Source: Geodermatophilaceae bacterium
Lineage (GTDB): Bacteria > Actinomycetota > Actinomycetes > Mycobacteriales > Geodermatophilaceae
DNA: 18,560 nucleotides
Direction of reading: 5' to 3'
Assembly (NCBI GenBank): GCA_013814015.1
Contig: JACCQS010000499.1
Coordinates: forward strand, 1-18,560
Positions 15,014 through 18,560 of this stretch are shown piece by piece. The notes under the pieces are model-generated. The model saw nothing but the letters and a program-made list of their open reading frames with translations. It was not told the DNA's origin and did no database searches. The translations under genes were made by a program, and so were the position numbers. Positions within the stretch are counted from its first letter, which is position 1. Every line of letters begins with the position of its first letter.

Positions 15014-15694
15014 ATGACTGTTGCTGATCCGCGTCCTGACCACACACCCCGGGTGGACTTCTGGTTCGACCCCGCCTGCCCTTGGTGCTGGCTGACCTCC
15101 CGGTGGATCCTCGAGGTGAAGAAGGTGCGCGACATCGATCTGCACTGGCACGTCATGTCGCTGACAATCCTCAACGAGGAACTCGACAAGCCCAAGGACT
15201 ACCAGGAGATGCTCGCCAGGGCCCTTGGCCCGGTACGGGTGCTGACCGCGGCGCAGCAGAAGCTCGGTTCCGAGGTTCTCGGCCCGCTCTATACGGCTAT
15301 GGGGACGCGAATTCACCAGGAACGTCCCTCACCGGAGGATGGCTCGGCGGACGACCAGGGCGGGCCCGATCCGCGAGCGATGATCGTCGAGTCGCTGACG
15401 GAAGCGGGTTTGCCCGCCGAGTTGGCCGATGCCGCTGATTCCGAGGAGTTCGACGAGGCACTGCGGGCCTCCCACCACGAGGGCATGGACCCGGTCGGCG
15501 ATGACGTCGGCACACCGGTCATGCACATCGACGGGACGGCGTTCTTCGGCCCGGTCATTTCCCGCGTTCCGACCGGCGATGAGGCTGCCAAGGCCTTCGA
15601 CGGAGCGGTCGCGCTCGCGAACCTGCCGTACTTCTACGAGCTGAAGCGGACCCGTACCGAGGACCCGCAGTTCGACACAGTCCCCTCGAGCTGA
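15014..15694 (+). CDS. DsbA-fold mycothiol-dependent reductase (Rv2466c-like)
   Basis: This 226-residue thioredoxin-fold protein has a CPWC active site (C22-C25 in DPACPWCWLTSRWILEV) and a cis-proline loop in GTPVMHIDG. It closely resembles Rv2466c (WFDP.CPWCW.TSRWILEV, LYTAMG, SHH.GMD.VG.DVGTP, FFGPV, FELKRTRTE), the mycothiol-dependent nitroreductase/disulfide reductase that responds to oxidative stress. No signal peptide, so it is cytosolic. Compared with the Rv2466c sequence as I remember it, an extra acidic segment of about 14 residues follows MGTRIHQER (SPEDGSADDQGG). ATG 15014 has no Shine-Dalgarno; the next in-frame GTG would cut into the first strand. A hairpin follows the stop. Confidence 0.93.
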   Translation: MTVADPRPDHTPRVDFWFDPACPWCWLTSRWILEVKKVRDIDLHWHVMSLTILNEELDKPKDYQEMLARALGPVRVLTAAQQKLGSEVLGPLYTAMGTRIHQERPSPEDGSADDQGGPDPRAMIVESLTEAGLPAELADAADSEEFDEALRASHHEGMDPVGDDVGTPVMHIDGTAFFGPVISRVPTGDEAAKAFDGAVALANLPYFYELKRTRTEDPQFDTVPSS

Positions 15695-15719
15695 GTGCCC
15701 GCGTCATTCAGCGGGCGCT
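15694..15719 (+). terminator. Hairpin after the CPWC reductase
   Basis: agtgcccgc (15694-15702) pairs with gcgggcgct (15711-15719) over 9 positions with one G-T pair and an 8-base loop. It overlaps the last base of the stop codon. There is no T-tract, as is common for actinobacterial hairpin terminators. The remaining gap to 15855 holds no gene I can support. Confidence 0.45.
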
Positions 15720-15855
15720 AGCAGAATCTCGAGGTCGAACAGCTCGAGCCGTGGTGCGGCGAACGTCTCGAGGTCATCAGCATCGGTCTCGCCCTGCTCG
15801 CCGCATACGCCTCATGCCATTGGGGGCTATCGCGCGAGCCACTGGTTCCCACCTG

Positions 15856-16881
15856 CTATGAGGACGCATCATTCGGCTCGCTCGTCGGTGGCGTCCCAGC
15901 CGATGTAGCTGGTTGCCAGGGATCTCCCCAACGTGCATGTCGGGCAGCCCGATACTCGTCGCGATGCCGTTTGCTGAGCGTTACGTCCTGGATTCCCGGT
16001 TCGATGGCGCAGATGGGCATCCGGATGTGACCGGTCCGGATCTGTGGGTGTCGCAGGATGCGGGCTGAGCGACCGATCGGGGGCTGGGTGCCGGCGACGA
16101 CATAGGCGTACTTCTCGTCCTCGTAGCCCCGTTCAGCCCCCTTCACCTGCCGATGGCGGATGGACCGGGTCAGTCGGACCGCGAAGTGACACCAGTCCTG
16201 GGTTTGCTCCAGTGGACAGGCACTCTCGTGCGGGCAGGGCGCGAGCACGTGTCGTCCGGCAGCAATCAGGGCGGCCCTGGCCCGTAGGACCCGCCGGTAG
16301 CCGGCGGGTGTTCCTGGCTCGACGACCACAACCACGGGGGCCGCAGTGGCCATCTCGAGAACGAGCGGGGCCTGCGTAACCGCGTCCAGTTCGCCGAGGA
16401 GGAATCCGCCGACGACCAGGTCGAAGTCGGCGGTCATTGTCGCCCAGCCGGGTCGATCGAGACGATCAGCGGAATGGGTGACCTCGACGGGGCTGTTCTT
16501 CAGCATCCGCTGAGCCGCAGCCAGCGCCGACTCTGAGGCGTCGACCAGGTGACTCGACGCCAGAGACGGGAACGCATCTGCCGCCGCCCAGGTGCAGGCG
16601 CCGGTGCCGGCCCCCAGATCGAGCAGAGTCCGTGGCTGGAAGTCTGGGCGGGACGCGACGAGCCGATCGAACACCTGGCGGGCTGCTGCGTAGGTGGCCG
16701 GCATGCGGGTCGTCAGGTACGCAGCGCAGTCAAGCGGGGATGTCAGGATCGGTTGAGTGGCAGGCTGATCCGAGCGGTATCGCGCGCTGAGCCGATCTGC
16801 GGCCCCGCCTAGTTCGGTAACGGAATAGGCGTCCAGTTCGGCTTCCAGCTCCTGCCGCAGGGGGCCGGGAAGGTCAACCAC
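15856..16881 (-). CDS. Rsm22-family ribosome-associated methyltransferase-like protein
   Basis: This 341-residue protein has a SAM-binding Rossmann domain (LLDLGAGTGACTWAAADAFP from 87, HLVDASESAL at 111-120) of the Rsm22/METTL17 family. Four cysteines fit its Fe-S site: C216 (APCPHES), C222 (ACPLEQ), C231 (DWCHF) and C291 (MPICAIEPG). Mitochondrial members act in small ribosomal subunit assembly, with the Fe-S cluster required; the bacterial role is not settled. A proline/serine-rich tail ends the protein. The GTG start at 16881 overlaps the end of the MBL gene by 8 bases (coupling); longer reading to 16974 is within the MBL gene. It is the last gene of the cupin-MBL unit. Confidence 0.88.
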   Translation of the reverse strand: MVDLPGPLRQELEAELDAYSVTELGGAADRLSARYRSDQPATQPILTSPLDCAAYLTTRMPATYAAARQVFDRLVASRPDFQPRTLLDLGAGTGACTWAAADAFPSLASSHLVDASESALAAAQRMLKNSPVEVTHSADRLDRPGWATMTADFDLVVGGFLLGELDAVTQAPLVLEMATAAPVVVVVEPGTPAGYRRVLRARAALIAAGRHVLAPCPHESACPLEQTQDWCHFAVRLTRSIRHRQVKGAERGYEDEKYAYVVAGTQPPIGRSARILRHPQIRTGHIRMPICAIEPGIQDVTLSKRHRDEYRAARHARWGDPWQPATSAGTPPTSEPNDASS

Positions 16882-17713
16882 GAAAGAGCTGCCAACCACG
16901 TCGTACGGCGAGCCGGGTCGTCTCCTCGTCGTACGGACTTCCCTCTGGCAGCGGAGCGTTGCATCCGGTCTCATCGGCGGATCCGCCGAGGGTCGCCCGG
17001 ATCACGCCCTCCAGCGCAAGCAACTCCGCACGCTGGCCAGAGACGAACTCGACGTCCACGACCGCGCCATGGCCTGGGACCACGGGTCCGCGCGCAAGGC
17101 CGTGCAGGCGCTCCAGGGTGGCAGCCCACTCGAGAGGGTAGGAATCCTCGAATCCCGGCGGGTTGCCCTCCTCGACCAGGTCGCCGGCGAAGATGACGGA
17201 CCGGTCGCTGCCACAGTCGATCTCGACGATCAGATCGCCATCGGTGTGGCCGCGCCCGAGGAAGCGCAGATCCACAACTCGGCCTCCGACGTTCAGCTCG
17301 GCCCGATCATGAACCAACCGGTCCGGTGGGTCGATGGGTGCTGACTGGATCTGATCCGCGGTGTCGCCGCTGCCTGCGTCGCGAGCCGATTGCGTGGCCG
17401 TGCCGCGTTGCAGTTCCCCGGTTCTGCGCAGCTCGGCCGCGGCCAAGACGTGTCCCCAGATCTCGGCCGGCCGGAATGCGGCATTTCCGAAGCAGTGATC
17501 CCAGTGGGCGTGCGTGTTCACCACCGTCCATGGATGAGGCGTGATCCGGCGGAGCGCATCGATCAGGTCGGCTGCTTCTCCCAGATGCAGTCGGGTGTCG
17601 ACGACCAGGCAGGCGTCGTCCCCGATGACGAGGCCACAGTTGAGATCCAGGGAAGTGTGTCGGCGCACGAAAACACGGTCGCCGACCTCTTGCCACGCCT
17701 CGCTGGTGGTCAA
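16874..17713 (-). CDS. MBL-fold metallo-hydrolase
   Basis: This 279-residue metallo-beta-lactamase-fold hydrolase has the zinc motif HAHWDH (68-73), H156 (GRGHTDGD), D178 (FAGDLVEEG) and H215 (VPGHG). Two metals would be bound. The family covers glyoxalase II, lactonases and many others; the substrate is not predictable. The N-terminal strand pair (VFVRRHTSLDLNCGLVIGDD) is standard. The chosen TTG start at 17713 overlaps the cupin stop as TTGA, and the reading frame before it is shadow sequence of the cupin gene. No Shine-Dalgarno is seen, so coupling to the cupin is likely. A later start is possible. Confidence 0.88.
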   Translation of the reverse strand: MTTSEAWQEVGDRVFVRRHTSLDLNCGLVIGDDACLVVDTRLHLGEAADLIDALRRITPHPWTVVNTHAHWDHCFGNAAFRPAEIWGHVLAAAELRRTGELQRGTATQSARDAGSGDTADQIQSAPIDPPDRLVHDRAELNVGGRVVDLRFLGRGHTDGDLIVEIDCGSDRSVIFAGDLVEEGNPPGFEDSYPLEWAATLERLHGLARGPVVPGHGAVVDVEFVSGQRAELLALEGVIRATLGGSADETGCNAPLPEGSPYDEETTRLAVRRGWQLFRG

Positions 17714-17988
17714 GTGGCGCTTGGGCCAAGCGGGCGATCGGGATCGTGCTCGCCGGGTGCCAGCTCTTTCAACTCCACGAAGATGCAGTGGCTTTCCGTA
17801 TCGCCGATGTTGTGCCCGTAGTGCTCCTGGGCGCCGATCCATCTGACCGTTCCGGCGGACAGCTCGACATCGACTTCCTTGTCCCCGCCGCCAAGTCGTC
17901 TCGAAAAGCTGCTCAGCGTGTACATCACGCTGTCGGGGTGGCTATGCGGCTTGGTCTTGTATCCGGGCTTGTCCCGGTACTCCAGCAC
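17710..17988 (-). CDS. Small cupin domain protein with missing in-frame N-terminal start
   Basis: The 92 residues from the GTG at 17988 form a single cupin barrel with metal-binding KPHSHPDSVMYTL, VELSAGTVRWIGAQEHYGHN and a final CIFVELKE strand. Family members bind a metal; the reaction here is unknown. The conserved family N-terminus ITDPDAYRTIFENDRVR is encoded just upstream in the same frame (18039-17989), yet no ATG, GTG or TTG precedes it in frame. A well-placed leaderless ATG at 18056, six bases after TAGGTT, is one base out of frame. So either one base is missing at about 18040-18054, or translation starts unusually. The GTG at 17988 would give a truncated barrel. It is the first gene of the cupin-MBL-Rsm22 unit. 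Confidence 0.7.
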   Translation of the reverse strand: MLEYRDKPGYKTKPHSHPDSVMYTLSSFSRRLGGGDKEVDVELSAGTVRWIGAQEHYGHNIGDTESHCIFVELKELAPGEHDPDRPLGPSAT

Positions 17989-18062
17989 CCGGACGCGATC
18001 GTTCTCGAAGATTGTCCGGTAGGCATCCGGATCTGTGATGGTCGGTCCTGATCCATCGCGAC

Positions 18063-18068
18063 AACCTA
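18063..18068 (-). promoter_or_regulatory. -10 element of the cupin-MBL-Rsm22 unit
   Basis: The minus strand reads TAGGTT, then six bases, then ATG (18056). The geometry matches the leaderless starts of the amidase and the ctaJ-like gene in this window. No convincing -35 is seen. Confidence 0.4.
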
Positions 18069-18101
18069 TCCGGCTGGGCCGCCGATCAGCGGTTTGCCTG
18101 A

Positions 18102-18111
18102 CGCACGTGCG
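18102..18111. repeat. 10-base perfect palindrome upstream of the cupin promoter
   Basis: CGCACGTGCG is fully self-complementary and lies about 34 bases upstream of the cupin -10, near the expected -45 position. It could be an operator, or chance in GC-rich DNA. Confidence 0.25.
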
Positions 18112-18150
18112 CGAGTTCCGCCATGCTTCTGGCCGAGTCTTGATCGGCCG

Positions 18151-18560
18151 TTAGGGCGCAGGTCCCGGGTCGGCGCCGGGTGGCCAGTCTGTTCGGGGTG
18201 GGGGTGGTCGGTGGGTGTGGTTGATCCGTGGCCTTCGCTGCGGGTCGAGTCCTCGGGGTGGTCGCAGCCAGATCCGGCCCCGGTGGTGGAAGGCTTCCCA
18301 GTGGCCTTGTTCGATTTCGCGGTGGTGGTGCCAGCAGAACAGGCCGCCGTTTGTCTGGTCGGTCCGCCCGCCCTCGCTCCAGGGGATCAGGTGGTGGATC
18401 TGACACCAGGAGGCCGTGCGTGCGCAGCCGGGCCAGACGCAGCCGCCGTCGCGGATCTCGATCGCGGTTCTCGGGGCGCCGGTGTACAGGCGGCGTTCCC
18501 GGCCGACGTCGACCGGTTAGCCGTGGGCGTTGAGGACGGCGGGAATGATCGCCGCGTCGC
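18151..18560 (-). pseudogene. DUF222/HNH endonuclease gene, 3' part with internal stop
   Basis: The minus strand from the window edge encodes DAAIIPAVLNAHG, then TAA (18519-18517), then PVDVGRERRLYTGAPRTAIE in the same frame. It continues through the HNH domain: CVWPGCARTASWCQIHHLIP, then WSEGGRTDQTNGGLFCWHHH. This is the C-terminal half of the abundant actinobacterial DUF222-HNH (13E12-like) family. The stop replaces a glutamine usually found in HGQPVDVGR-type sequence, fitting a CAA to TAA change. The frame then runs 121 codons to TAA at 18153-18151 with no plausible restart before the HNH domain. The N-terminal part is outside the window. A sequencing error at this base is the main alternative. 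Confidence 0.8.

Noticed and set aside
14948..15316. N-terminal extension of pepN (about 123 codons)
   Set aside because: It is antisense to the CPWC reductase and the family N-terminus begins at the ATG at 14947.
15704..15811. A 35-codon acidic open stretch on the minus strand ending in DLEILLAPAE and a stop
   Set aside because: It looks coding-like and could be the tail of a lost gene, but it has no start codon, is preceded by a stop, and matches no family I recognise.

Overview
The window is chromosomal DNA from a high-GC actinobacterium. Three things support this: very high GC with strong G/C third positions; several genes that start at or just after a TAnnnT -10 element with no Shine-Dalgarno (leaderless style); and gene families typical of mycothiol-producing Actinobacteria, namely a CPWC mycothiol-dependent reductase of the Rv2466c type, group II truncated hemoglobin GlbO, actinobacterial PepN, DUF5130 and a DUF222/HNH protein. 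The species cannot be named from sequence alone.

Layout. 1-625: the start of an unidentified gene at the left edge, a hairpin terminator, tRNA-Arg(TCT) and an FlK-like hotdog thioesterase, all on the minus strand. 750-1940: a FabF-type ketoacyl synthase, divergent from the thioesterase. 1981-2240: a decayed fragment of a KDPG aldolase gene. 2268-2860: two DnaA-box-like sites, then an SSB paralogue. 3054-5155: ettA and a 4HBT thioesterase. 5161-9339 (minus): a tightly packed unit transcribed in the order mscS, MFS exporter, glbO, GH13 alpha-glucosidase. 9515-12351 (plus): HNH endonuclease, amidase, a small membrane protein (CtaJ-like) and DUF5130. 12380-14947 (minus): pepN. 15014-15694 (plus): the CPWC mycothiol-dependent reductase. 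15856-18068 (minus): a cupin / metallo-beta-lactamase / Rsm22 unit. 18151-18560 (minus): the 3' part of a DUF222-HNH gene broken by a stop codon.

From ssb to the CPWC reductase, gene content and relative orientation follow the Mycobacterium tuberculosis Rv2478c-Rv2466c neighbourhood as I remember it (ssb, ettA, thioesterase, aglA, glbO, HNH, DUF5130, pepN, Rv2466c). The mscS/MFS pair and the amidase are additions. The block is therefore mostly conserved core chromosome. Its flanks hold the less ordinary material: an eda remnant, a cupin gene whose conserved N-terminus has no start codon in frame, and a nonsense-mutated DUF222-HNH gene.

I found no CRISPR array, transposase, defence island or clear new multi-gene system. 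The most interesting items are the two phased DnaA-box-like sites before ssb, the coupled mscS-MFS-glbO-aglA unit, the cupin-MBL-Rsm22 unit with a complete four-cysteine Fe-S signature, and the three apparent gene lesions.
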